Shown piece by piece: positions 43,318 through 53,363 of a stretch of DNA of 64,000 bases. A program made the position numbers and the translations under genes. The stretch is from positions 3,665,001-3,729,000 of the forward strand of contig NC_020829.1 of NCBI RefSeq assembly GCF_000349845.1, given 5' to 3'. The stretch's first letter is position 1, and the number at the start of each line of letters is the position of its first letter. The notes under the pieces are model-generated. The model saw only the letters and a program-made list of their open reading frames with translations. It was not told the origin of the DNA and searched no databases. Source of the stretch: Pseudomonas sp. ATCC 13867. Lineage in GTDB: Bacteria; Pseudomonadota; Gammaproteobacteria; Pseudomonadales; Pseudomonadaceae.

Positions 43318-45732
43318 TCATCCGTCGTCGCGTTCCAGCCGATCACGCCCCGAGCGCTTCGCCCGGTAAACCGCGCGGTCCACCTTGCGCAGCAGATCGT
43401 CGGCCGTCTCGCCGAGACGCCAACCGACCACCCCGAAGCTGGCGGTCACCACACCGACGCCCTCCACGGGCTGACTCCGCAGCGCCTGCCACAGCGCTTC
43501 GGCCAACTGCGCCGCCTGCTCCACAGAACTGCCCGGACAGAGCACCACCAGCTCTTCCCCGCCCAGCCGGCAGAACACATCCACCTTGCGCAGGCGCTGG
43601 GAGACTCTCTGGCACAGCGTGATCAGCACGGTGTCGCCCGCCTCATGGCCGAAACGGTCGTTGATGTCCTTGAAATGGTCGACGTCGAACATCACCAGCG
43701 CCAGCGGCTCGCCGCTGCGTGAGCAGCGCGCCATGCTCAGTTCCAGTTGCTCCTTGAAGTACCGCCGGTTGTGCACCCCTGTCAGCGCGTCGGTCACCGA
43801 GAGCCGCCGCAACTCCAACTCCGCTTCCTTGCGTCGGGTGATGTCAGTGGCGATGCCCAGGTAGCCGGTCAGCACGCCCGAGGAGTCTCGTACGCCGGTA
43901 ATGATCAGATTGATCTTCAACTGCCGGCCGTCCCGGCGAACACAGGTCCATTCATGCTCCTCATGCCCCTCGCCAACCAGCGCGCCAACGACTTCGAAGC
44001 CGCGGATTTCGCGTCCCAGCGCAATCGACAGGTCATGCGCCCGGCGGAGGATTTCCTCTTTGACGAAGATATTCTCCGGCACCGGTCGGCCCAGCACCTC
44101 CCGCGCGCTGTAGCCGAACAGGCGTTCGGCGCCGACGTTGCAGCTGCGTACGAAGCCTCGCAGATCGGTGGACACGATGGCGACCTGGGTCGCCGCATCG
44201 AGCAGCCCGTGCAGGCGATTGTTGACCTCCCCCAGCTCCAGCTCCACCGCCTTGCGTGAACTGATATCGGTCTGCGTACCGATCATCCGTCGCGGCGAAC
44301 CCTCGCCGCTCCGCTCCACCACCTGGCCGCGATCCAGCACCCACAGCCAGCGGCCGCTCTTGCAGCGCAAGCGGTGCTCGCTCTGGTACAGCGACGTCTC
44401 GCCGCACAGATGCCGTTGCAGGGCCTCGCTGCGCGCGGTCCGGTCGTCAGGATGAACCCGGCGCGCGCACTCGTCCGGACTCGCACCGATCTCCGCCGCG
44501 CGGAACCCCAGCATGGCTTTCCAGGCATGGGAGTAGAACACCTTGCCCAGATCGAGGTTCCAGTCCCACACGCCGTGTCCGGCGCTGTCCATCGCGAAGT
44601 GCAGGCGTGCCTGGTTCTCCTGGAGCTCCAGCTGGTTGGCACGCAGCTCGGCAGTGCGCTCCGCCACCAGCTGCAACGCCCGCTGACGCTGCCCCAGCAG
44701 CGCCAGTACATACCCCGCCAGCAGCAGCGACGTCAGCAGTCCGCCCAAGACCACCCATAACTGTGGATGGCCCTCGTTGCGCTGCAGAAAATCCCGGGAA
44801 GGCTCGATACGGACGAGGTAGTCCCGCCCGGCGAAATCCAGATGCCGCTCCGCCACCAGGCCGGAATCCGGCGCGGCCATCACCGCACTGCGATACATCG
44901 GCGGATCCGGCTGCTCCTCCGCACTGTCGCGCAGGGTCAGGGCCAGTTGCGCCAGGCTGTCGGCATCCATGCCCTGCTCGATCAGCAGGCGGTAGCTGAT
45001 CGCCGCTACCAGGATACCCAGCAGGCCGCCACGGCCTTCCTCTCCGGCGGCGGTCGTCACGCCGCCTCGGTAGAACGGCGCGGCCAACAGGACGCCGGCC
45101 GCATCCGCCACGGGAGCGCCGGGCAGGACCACGGGCATCGAAGCCGTCAGTTGTCGTCCGATGAGCACCCGCTGCGTCAGTTCGCGCCCCGGCAAGGTGG
45201 AACCCAGGTCGAGTCCGAGCGGCAACTCCTGCAGATACTCGGAAGCTCCGTAGAGCACGGGGAAGTAGCGCTCACGAACCTGCGCGGGAACCGGATCGCC
45301 CTGTGGGCCCAGCTCATGGAGCTGATAGTCGAGCATCCCCGACGCCTGGACCTGCGCCTCGAACACCGCGCGCCCGCCGTGTTCGATCCTGGGTAGCCAG
45401 GCATACCCCAGGGCATCGCCCAGCAAGGGGCTGACGAAATGCTCGAACTCCTCGCGCGATACCTCATTGGAGTTCTCGAAGAAGCGCTGGATGGATTCGA
45501 GCTCGCTGCGCTGCAACAGCAACCGCTCACGCACCCGGTCGACCCGCTCGTTGGCCGCCAGGGCGAACTGTTGCTCCAGCGCCGTGCGCGCGTTGCGCCA
45601 GACATTCCAACCCAGCAGGCCCGTCAGCAGCACCCCGGCGGCGAGCACCAGGCCGGCCGCGCGCAGCGCCTTCTTTTGGCGGGCGACTCCCTGAGCGGCA
45701 GGCAATTGCTCATAGGCCGGCAACTGAGTCAT
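43318..45732 (-). CDS. Membrane diguanylate cyclase (CHASE-PAS-PAS-GGDEF), 804 aa
   Basis: Order: membrane segment at about 24-42, extracytoplasmic CHASE domain at about 70-300, second membrane segment at about 325-347, PAS with PAC at about 375-495, second PAS at about 505-630, GGDEF at about 640-800. The active site reads LGGEEL (residues 723-728), a functional variant, preceded five residues earlier by the inhibitory-site motif RxxD (Arg715-Asp718). FDVDHFKDINDRFGHEAGD is intact. Expected to make c-di-GMP under control of a periplasmic ligand. It sits between dacB and rlmL, where P. aeruginosa has no such gene as far as I know. Confidence 0.93.
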   Translation of the reverse strand: MTQLPAYEQLPAAQGVARQKKALRAAGLVLAAGVLLTGLLGWNVWRNARTALEQQFALAANERVDRVRERLLLQRSELESIQRFFENSNEVSREEFEHFVSPLLGDALGYAWLPRIEHGGRAVFEAQVQASGMLDYQLHELGPQGDPVPAQVRERYFPVLYGASEYLQELPLGLDLGSTLPGRELTQRVLIGRQLTASMPVVLPGAPVADAAGVLLAAPFYRGGVTTAAGEEGRGGLLGILVAAISYRLLIEQGMDADSLAQLALTLRDSAEEQPDPPMYRSAVMAAPDSGLVAERHLDFAGRDYLVRIEPSRDFLQRNEGHPQLWVVLGGLLTSLLLAGYVLALLGQRQRALQLVAERTAELRANQLELQENQARLHFAMDSAGHGVWDWNLDLGKVFYSHAWKAMLGFRAAEIGASPDECARRVHPDDRTARSEALQRHLCGETSLYQSEHRLRCKSGRWLWVLDRGQVVERSGEGSPRRMIGTQTDISSRKAVELELGEVNNRLHGLLDAATQVAIVSTDLRGFVRSCNVGAERLFGYSAREVLGRPVPENIFVKEEILRRAHDLSIALGREIRGFEVVGALVGEGHEEHEWTCVRRDGRQLKINLIITGVRDSSGVLTGYLGIATDITRRKEAELELRRLSVTDALTGVHNRRYFKEQLELSMARCSRSGEPLALVMFDVDHFKDINDRFGHEAGDTVLITLCQRVSQRLRKVDVFCRLGGEELVVLCPGSSVEQAAQLAEALWQALRSQPVEGVGVVTASFGVVGWRLGETADDLLRKVDRAVYRAKRSGRDRLERDDG

Positions 45733-45847
45733 GGGGACTCCCGCGTTCAGGGCTGCGGAAAGGGTACCCAGTTCTTATAGCAGATGATGGCAGATTGCCC
45801 GAAAGCCACTCGACGCACGGCCACGGCGTGCCGTGCGCCAGCCGGCA

Positions 45848-48031
<2,184 letters not shown>

Positions 48032-48303
48032 GTCAATCTTCCCGGGCCGCAGCCCTCTCTTTTTCATGAAGCTCCACCAGGGAGCTCTGTCGGCCATCCG
48101 CGCGGGGGATTTCCCGCGGACAGCAATCGGTGTTCATTTTCCGGGACAGTCGTTCAACCTGTCTGCGACCTCGAGTCGCATATCACCGGCCCACTCGTCG
48201 GAATGAGAGAAAGTCGCAATTAGACACACTTTCCCCTTGACCCGGTACAACCCCACGTCCCTGGTGGATTACGCGATGGTGGCACTCTCCAACCGGGCAA
48301 ACG

Positions 48304-48324
48304 CTTATGGCTTGATTCCATAAG
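48304..48324. repeat. Perfect inverted repeat upstream of rmf
   Basis: CTTATGG-N7-CCATAAG, 7-bp arms and 7-bp spacer, about 190 bp before rmf. Dyad size suits a DNA-binding dimer. I cannot name the factor. Confidence 0.6.
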
Positions 48325-48390
48325 AGTTAAGTCTTTATGACAAATTGGTTGTTCACAGCCCCTTGGGCTTTGGTTAGAACTCAGCTTAAT

Positions 48391-48516
48391 CCGTTATCGC
48401 AATGATAACGGGCGGGGCGCGTCACGCCGGCAATGCGCCCCATTGGCGGAAATTTCCGCCCGGCCTCCCTGGGGGGCCAACGGGACATAACAGTCAACAA
48501 GTGAGGGCAACACCCT
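48391..48516 (+). ncRNA. Structured rmf leader (rmf RNA motif)
   Basis: Several strong stems follow one another before the rmf start: CCGTTATC/GATAACGG (48391-48411), GGGGCGC pairing with GCGCCCC (about 48414-48441), the 16-bp palindrome GGCGGAAATTTCCGCC (48445-48460), and a GGCC-flanked stem near 48463-48478. Pseudomonas is known to have a conserved cis-regulatory structure, the rmf RNA motif, at this place. The exact boundaries and fold are my estimate from pairing seen by eye. Confidence 0.7.
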
Positions 48517-48735
48517 ATGAGAAGACTTAAGCGTGATCCGTTGGAAAGAGCCTTTTTGCGCGGTTATCAGCACGGCATCACTGGAAAATCTCGCGACCTC
48601 TGTCCGTTTACCCATCCCACCGCTCGGCAATCCTGGCTCAATGGCTGGCGTGAGGGCCGTGGCGACAACTGGGATGGTTTGACCGGCACCGCCGGTATTC
48701 AACGTCTGAATCAGATGCAGCACGCGAACGGCTGA
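48517..48735 (+). CDS. rmf: Ribosome modulation factor
   Basis: A 72-residue basic protein (MRRLKRDPLERAFLRGYQHG, then NGWREGRGDNWDGLTG) that pairs 70S ribosomes into inactive 100S dimers in stationary phase. It keeps the family pattern RAxxRGYxxGxxGxxxxxCPF and WLxGWREGR. It is longer than the 55-residue E. coli protein by a C-terminal tail, as usual in Pseudomonas. Preceded by the structured leader. PA3049 orthologue. Confidence 0.95.
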   Translation: MRRLKRDPLERAFLRGYQHGITGKSRDLCPFTHPTARQSWLNGWREGRGDNWDGLTGTAGIQRLNQMQHANG

Positions 48736-48798
48736 ATCGACGGACCACACCGACTTCCCCAAGCCGCCCCATCCGGGCGGAAAAGGGCGCAAGCCCAA

Positions 48799-48816
48799 GG
48801 GCTCCGAAAGGAGCCC
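48799..48816 (+). terminator. Terminator between rmf and pyrD
   Basis: GGGCTCC/GGAGCCC stem with GAAA tetraloop followed by TACTTATTTCT on the plus strand. Confidence 0.75.
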
Positions 48817-48834
48817 TACTTATTTCTACCGTCC

Positions 48835-49860
48835 TTATCCCCGCTGGGCCGCGGCGATTGCATCCACCGCCTCGCGGATCAGCGCCGGGCCCTTGTAGAT
48901 GAAGCCCGAATAGATCTGCACCAGGCTCGCTCCGGCGGCGATCTTCTCCGCCGCATGGATGCCTTCGGTGATACCGCCCGCGGCGATGATCGGCAGGCGC
49001 CCACCCAGCTCACCCGCCAGTACCTTGACGATGTGGGTGCTCTTCTCGCGTACCGGCGCGCCGGACAGCCCGCCCACCTCATCGCCGAAGGGCAGGTGCT
49101 CGACGCCTTCGCGGCTCAGCGTGGTGTTGGTGGCGATCACCGCGTCCATGCCCGCCTCCACCAGCGCGCTGGCGACCATCGCGGTTTCCTCGTCGCTCAT
49201 GTCCGGAGCGATCTTGATCGCCAGCGGCACACGGCGGCCGTGCTGCACGGCCAGGTCTTCCTGGCGCTGGCGCAGGGCTTCGAGCAGTTGCTTGAGCGAG
49301 TCGCCGAACTGCAGGCTGCGCAGGCCGGGGGTATTGGGCGAGCTGACGTTGACCGTCACATAGCTGGCGTGGCCATAGACCTTGTCCAGGCAGATCAGGT
49401 AGTCGTCCACCGCGCGTTCCACGGGCGTATCGAAGTTCTTGCCGATGTTGATGCCCAGCACGCCACGGTATTTCGCCGCCTTGACTCGCTCGATCAGGTG
49501 ATCGACGCCGTGGTTGTTGAAGCCCATGCGATTGATGATCGCAGTGGCCTGCGGCAGGCGGAACAGGCGTGGCTTGGGGTTGCCCGGCTGGGGGCGCGGG
49601 GTGACTGTGCCGATCTCGACGAAACCGAAGCCCAGTTGCGCAAAGCCATCGATGGCGTCGCCGTTCTTGTCCAGGCCTGCGGCCAATCCCACCGGGTTGG
49701 CGAACTCCAGCCCCATCACCTTCACCGGCAGGCTCACCGGCAACTGGGTGACCAGGCCATTGAGGCCAAGGCGGCCGCCGGCACCGATCAGGTCGATGGA
49801 CAGTTCGTGGGACGTTTCCGGGGAAAGCTTGAACAGGAGCTCGCGGGCCAGGCTGTACAT
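48835..49860 (-). CDS. pyrD: Dihydroorotate dehydrogenase, class 2 (quinone)
   Basis: Fourth step of pyrimidine synthesis, at the inner membrane using quinone. The 341-residue protein has the N-terminal helix [20 protein letters not shown] used for membrane association, FMN-binding [16 protein letters not shown], catalytic Ser in [15 protein letters not shown] and [20 protein letters not shown]. Start at 49860 is the conserved one. PA3050 orthologue. Confidence 0.96.
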   Translation of the reverse strand: MYSLARELLFKLSPETSHELSIDLIGAGGRLGLNGLVTQLPVSLPVKVMGLEFANPVGLAAGLDKNGDAIDGFAQLGFGFVEIGTVTPRPQPGNPKPRLFRLPQATAIINRMGFNNHGVDHLIERVKAAKYRGVLGINIGKNFDTPVERAVDDYLICLDKVYGHASYVTVNVSSPNTPGLRSLQFGDSLKQLLEALRQRQEDLAVQHGRRVPLAIKIAPDMSDEETAMVASALVEAGMDAVIATNTTLSREGVEHLPFGDEVGGLSGAPVREKSTHIVKVLAGELGGRLPIIAAGGITEGIHAAEKIAAGASLVQIYSGFIYKGPALIREAVDAIAAAQRG

Positions 49861-50271
49861 GGTCGGGCATCGGTCGGCAAAATGGGGCGCTATTATAGCT
49901 GGCGGCACCCCGCTCAGGCGAGGCGCTGCGACGCCAGCGACCGCCCGGGGCCATCGAATTGCCCGTTCGAAGCGACCCGCACGCTCGGGCGCGGGCTGAA
50001 AGGCCGCAGAGGATGGACCGGCAGCGACCATCGAGGTCGGCCCCCGCACGCGATGGCGTGCCACGATAGACTGCCTGCAACCGGTGCGCCGGCAGGCAGA
50101 TGTTCAGCACCATGCAAGCCACGGAGGTCTCCCCCGAGTGATAGGAAGATTTTTGCCGCAACGCATGCGCCACATGGCGCCAGGGTTTTCTATGCTTAGG
50201 GCAATTCGCCGCGCATCCGCTTCGGCGCTTCCTGCACTGACCGTCCGGCCATCGGGAGTCTTGCGTCGAAC
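49861..50271. other. Divergent intergenic region pyrD / DUF6685 gene
   Basis: 411 bp holding the two divergent promoters. No gene, repeat or named site recognised. Confidence 0.6.
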
Positions 50272-51153
50272 ATGAGCCAGCCCCCTCGCCACCGCAGCAT
50301 GACCAGCCGCTTGTCCGCCCTCGCCCAGCGCCTGGGACTTGGCGGCGCCGATGCCCACAATGTCGCGCAACGCAGCCGTACCCTTTCCCTGCCGTTCGAG
50401 GCCCCCGGCGCCTTCGCCAGCGGCATCGGCTGGCAGTCCGGCGCACCGCTCCACCGCCTGATCGACCTGCCGCGCGGAGCGCTGTCCGGGCCGGTCCAGG
50501 AAGACAAGGCGCGCATCCACGCGGTGCTCAAGCGCCTGGTCGGCAGCCACCGCGACGAGCATCCGGCCCTCGACCTGCGCACGCTGGACGGCCTGTGCCA
50601 CCGCTCACTGCAGGACAGCACCCTGGCAACACTGGACGAACTGACGCAAAGCGACAACTGCCGCAAGGTGCGGATCATCAGCTACAACGACTTCACCAAG
50701 GTTCTCGGCCAGGCGCTGCCGGGTTTCCAGCGCAAGGCCGCCTTGCAGTTGCGGCGCGCCAGCTGGCATGGCGACCGGCTGTTCTGGGATGACGACAATC
50801 ACGCCTGCGAGATGGCCTGCGCCGTGGTCTATGCCCGGCGGCGAGGGCTGGAGATCACGCTGCCGGCGGTCATTCAGTGCTTCGAGCTGCACGCAGCGGT
50901 GCTGGATGAACTGGATCGCGGCTTCCACATGCTGGCAATGCCGGCGCGGGCCTGGAGCGACCCGGCGTTCATGGACCTGCTGCTGGACACCGGCATGCCC
51001 TACGCGCGCTTCGGTCTGTTCAACACGGAAACCCCGGAAAGCCTGCTGCTGCCCAAGGATCATCCGCAATCCGACGCCTTCGGCCAGGGCCTGCGGGAGG
51101 CCGGTGCCGCGGACGTCATCGACTACCTGCGACGCGCCAGCTCGACCGGCTGA
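50272..51153 (+). CDS. DUF6685-like protein, 293 aa
   Basis: No function recognised; the family name is tentative. The protein starts MSQPPRHRSMTSRLSALAQR, has no signal peptide or membrane segment, and is a mixed alpha/beta soluble protein with SYNDFTKVLGQALPGFQRKA and RLFWDDDNHACEMACAVVYA. A second start at 50299 (MTSRLSAL) is possible because no good ribosome site precedes 50272. Position corresponds to PA3051. Confidence 0.8.
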   Translation: MSQPPRHRSMTSRLSALAQRLGLGGADAHNVAQRSRTLSLPFEAPGAFASGIGWQSGAPLHRLIDLPRGALSGPVQEDKARIHAVLKRLVGSHRDEHPALDLRTLDGLCHRSLQDSTLATLDELTQSDNCRKVRIISYNDFTKVLGQALPGFQRKAALQLRRASWHGDRLFWDDDNHACEMACAVVYARRRGLEITLPAVIQCFELHAAVLDELDRGFHMLAMPARAWSDPAFMDLLLDTGMPYARFGLFNTETPESLLLPKDHPQSDAFGQGLREAGAADVIDYLRRASSTG

Positions 51154-51164
51154 GATCCGCCGCG

Positions 51165-51578
51165 CTACTCGGCAGCATCGTCCTCGCTGATCCGGCGCTC
51201 TTCCTCGCTCAGGCTTTCCAGCACCTCACGGTGGCGCGCCTGCCACTCTTCCAGGCTCAGGTTGCTGGTGGCGAGCAACTGCGGATGGCGCTTGACCAGA
51301 TAGACCGCGGCGCGCTGGGCGGAATCGGCGACCTTCCAGGTCACCTCGGCGGAGTCGATCGGCCCTTCGTAGGTGATCCAGCGGCTGAAATCCTGATACT
51401 CGCTGCAGACTTTTTCGAAGTCCTCGTCGCGCATGCGCTGGTTGCCGTACTCGATGTTCTCCACATCTTTCTCTTTCATACCGACTGTTTCGGCAAATGC
51501 GCGGCGCGACAGGCCAGTCAGCGCACGAAGCGCCCGTAGTCTTTCTCCTGCAGTGAACAGGAAACGTTTCTTCACCAT
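51165..51578 (-). CDS. Helix-turn-helix regulator, phage-repressor-like, 137 aa
   Basis: N-terminal XRE-like helix-turn-helix (about residues 8-55: AGERLRALRALTGLSRRAFA, VGMKEKDVENIEYGNQ), followed by FEKVCSEYQDFSRWITYEG, a pattern also seen in repressors of Pf-type filamentous prophages. The acidic C-terminus ends SEEERRISEDDAAE. It is divergent from a small Xis-like gene across 123 bp containing clustered inverted repeats, the arrangement of a phage switch. Assignment to Pf-like phages is inference. Confidence 0.85.
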   Translation of the reverse strand: MVKKRFLFTAGERLRALRALTGLSRRAFAETVGMKEKDVENIEYGNQRMRDEDFEKVCSEYQDFSRWITYEGPIDSAEVTWKVADSAQRAAVYLVKRHPQLLATSNLSLEEWQARHREVLESLSEEERRISEDDAAE

Positions 51579-51600
51579 ATGTCATCCGTGTCCGAGACTG

Positions 51601-51645
51601 TATAGTCCGGCTATAAATTCCTAACAATTAGGATAAAATTATCCT
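51601..51645. promoter_or_regulatory. Clustered overlapping operators of the phage-like switch
   Basis: Three inverted repeats in 45 bp of AT-rich DNA: TATAG-N5-CTATA (51601-51615), TCCTAA-N3-TTAGGA (51619-51633) and AGGATAA-N2-TTATCCT (51630-51645). The last two share the central TTAGGATAA half-site. They lie between the divergent HTH and Xis-like genes and are likely binding sites for one or both. Confidence 0.65.
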
Positions 51646-51701
51646 TTCACAGGGGCTCGAACCTGCCGTTTCGAGCAATTTCCGATGGTGCAGGATGCAG
51701 C

Positions 51702-51911
51702 ATGAAAGTGGAAGAACCGTTCTCCCCGGACCTCATCGAGGGCAAGTACTACCTGACGCCCGAGCGCTTTGCGCAATTGATCGGCATGGGCGACCGGCTG
51801 ATCGTGGTGCAGCGATGGATCGACCTCGGTGAGGTGCCTTCGCGCATCATTGGCGGCCAGCTCCTGGTGGACCTGAGCGCCCTGCTCAAACAGGCCGACT
51901 CGGCGAAATGA
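51702..51911 (+). CDS. Small excisionase-like DNA-binding protein, 69 aa
   Basis: Starts MKVEEPFSPDLIEGKYYLTP and continues ERFAQLIGMGDRLIVVQRWI, then GEVPSRIIGGQLLVDLSALL: a winged-helix/MerR-type fold as in phage excisionases, where a recognition helix is followed by a two-strand wing and an invariant-like leucine-rich tail. YYLTPERFAQLIGM is reminiscent of small Pf1-type phage proteins. Overlaps the next gene by ATGA at 51908. No integrase nearby. Confidence 0.75.
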   Translation: MKVEEPFSPDLIEGKYYLTPERFAQLIGMGDRLIVVQRWIDLGEVPSRIIGGQLLVDLSALLKQADSAK

Positions 51912-52177
51912 GCCTGCCCCTGCTGCCACGGATCTGCCTTCACGCGGCAGACCTGGCGCGCGGCAAGCAAGTGCTGCTCGTCCATGAAGAGTGCCATGCG
52001 CTGCGAGAGTTCCAGCACATCGGCCTGCTGCACATGCAGGCGCCAGCGCTCGACCGCCAGGCGACGCTCTGCACCTGTCGGCATCCCCGGTTGTTCGCCT
52101 TTCACTTCTATTACCGCTGGCTGCCGACCCATATCGGCAGCTTTCGCCCATCGCCCAAGGACTTCGATCACTCCTGA
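51908..52177 (+). CDS. Small protein of phage-like cassette, 89 aa
   Basis: MSLPLLPRICLHAADLARGK start, with ECHALREFQHIGLLHMQ and a C-terminal FHFYYRWLPTHIGSFRPSPK. No domain I can name with certainty; the sequence style (short, Cys/His/aromatic-rich, coupled to a Xis-like gene) resembles small hypothetical proteins of Pf1-type filamentous phages. Its start overlaps the upstream stop by 4 bp, and its 3' end overlaps the convergent gene by 10 bp. Confidence 0.65.
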   Translation: MSLPLLPRICLHAADLARGKQVLLVHEECHALREFQHIGLLHMQAPALDRQATLCTCRHPRLFAFHFYYRWLPTHIGSFRPSPKDFDHS

Positions 52178-52698
52178 GCGGCGTACTGCGCGGCTTCCAG
52201 TGCGGGAGCCGCGGGAATGCCGATCTCCACGCAAAGGTTCATGGCGCGCTCCAGGTCGTTGCGGTAGACCAGCACGCACTGCAGCTCGTCATCCAGCGGC
52301 TCGCTGAAGTCCACCAGGACATAGCCACCCTTCTCGGGGTAGAGCGCGCCCAGTTGGGTCTGGATGCGGTTCAGCGCCACGAGCGGCTCGGCCTTGCGCA
52401 GTTGCTTGGCCTGCAGGACGAAGTTGACGCCCGGATCGAAGGACGCACGAATCTCCCCGAACAACTCTTCATAGCTGTCACCCTGGAACAGCACGATTTC
52501 CGGGAGGCTGCCCACCACCACCCACTCCCCCAGGGGAATCGGGAAGCTGTCGTCGTAGTTGATGTCCGGGTTGGCCGCGTGGAACGCCTTCGGATCGGCG
52601 TAGGCCTGGGTGGCCTCGTCGGCGATCTGCTCGATCTCCGCCTCGCCCAGGCAGCCCGAGCTGATCAGTGTGAGGAGTTCGACGAGTTGCGCTTTCAT
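52168..52698 (-). CDS. Soluble acidic protein of unknown function, 176 aa
   Basis: Starts MKAQLVELLTLISSGCLGEA; helical N-terminus with EIEQIADEATQAYADPKAFH, then a mixed alpha/beta part with PIPLGEWVVVGSLPEIVLFQ and YVLVDFSEPLDDELQCVLVY. Strongly acidic. No signal peptide. AGGACCTCCCC upstream (as GGGGAGGTCCT on the coding strand's complement) gives a clear ribosome site. Family not recognised. Confidence 0.8.
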   Translation of the reverse strand: MKAQLVELLTLISSGCLGEAEIEQIADEATQAYADPKAFHAANPDINYDDSFPIPLGEWVVVGSLPEIVLFQGDSYEELFGEIRASFDPGVNFVLQAKQLRKAEPLVALNRIQTQLGALYPEKGGYVLVDFSEPLDDELQCVLVYRNDLERAMNLCVEIGIPAAPALEAAQYAAQE

Positions 52699-52896
52699 GG
52701 GGAGGTCCTGAGAAGAGATGAACAGCCGCGAAGGATATCCGCAATCACGAAAAAACGCCGTAAGTAGGGAACCTTCTTACAGACCGACCTGTCGGAAGTC
52801 GCCATAACGATACTCACTATCAAACGGGATGATTTCTGCGCGATCCGTGCAGTTGATAGCCTCGCATCCATTCCGCTCCCTCTACGGGTAAACCCG

Positions 52897-53112
52897 ATGA
52901 ACCGTGCCCTTGCCTTACTGACCCTGATCACGCCGCTGTGGCTGGCAGGTTGCAGCAGCCAGTCTGCGCCTCGGCCGGAGCCTTACAGCAACGACGAAGT
53001 GAAGTCCTTCGCGCTGAAGATCCTCGGCTCCAGCAATATGTCCGACGAGCTCTACGCCAAGTACCGCCGCGCGCTGACCGAGCCGCGAGAGGATGGACGC
53101 AGCGGAAGCTGA
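52897..53112 (+). CDS. Small lipoprotein, 71 aa
   Basis: Lipoprotein signal MNRALALLTLITPLWLAG then Cys (lipobox LAGC at residues 16-19), followed by only about 50 polar residues (SNDEVKSFALKILGSSNMSD, then YAKYRRALTEPRE). Probably outer-membrane anchored. Function unknown. The preceding 198 bp hold its promoter. Confidence 0.75.
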   Translation: MNRALALLTLITPLWLAGCSSQSAPRPEPYSNDEVKSFALKILGSSNMSDELYAKYRRALTEPREDGRSGS

Positions 53113-53236
53113 ATGTTCTGGCGCATGCCGGTGAGGCTGCGGTAGCAACTTTCCTCATCTCGATTTTTTCCGCGCCATACGAAGCGTTTCATGGGCGCTC
53201 GTGGCCGGGGACATGCCCAAGCCACGGCAGGGTGCG

Positions 53237-53259
53237 GTTCGCGAGCAAGCTCGCTCCTA
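53237..53259. repeat. Single REP element
   Basis: TTCGCGAGCAAGCTCGCTCC plus TAC, one arm only of the REP family seen at 12771, 13749 and 22003. Lies between the small lipoprotein gene and the gdhB terminator. Confidence 0.85.
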
Positions 53260-53303
53260 CCTGTATAGCGTCTCGCTCTGCCCTGAGCCGGGTGGCTCGT
53301 GTC

Positions 53304-53332
53304 TGAAAAAAAGCCCCGCACAAGGCGGGGCT
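53304..53332 (-). terminator. Rho-independent terminator of gdhB
   Basis: Stem AGCCCCGC/GCGGGGCT with a 5-nt loop; on the minus strand it is followed by a run of seven T. Confidence 0.9.
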
Positions 53333-53363
53333 GGAGCATCGAAAGATCAGTTGGCGGTGCGCA

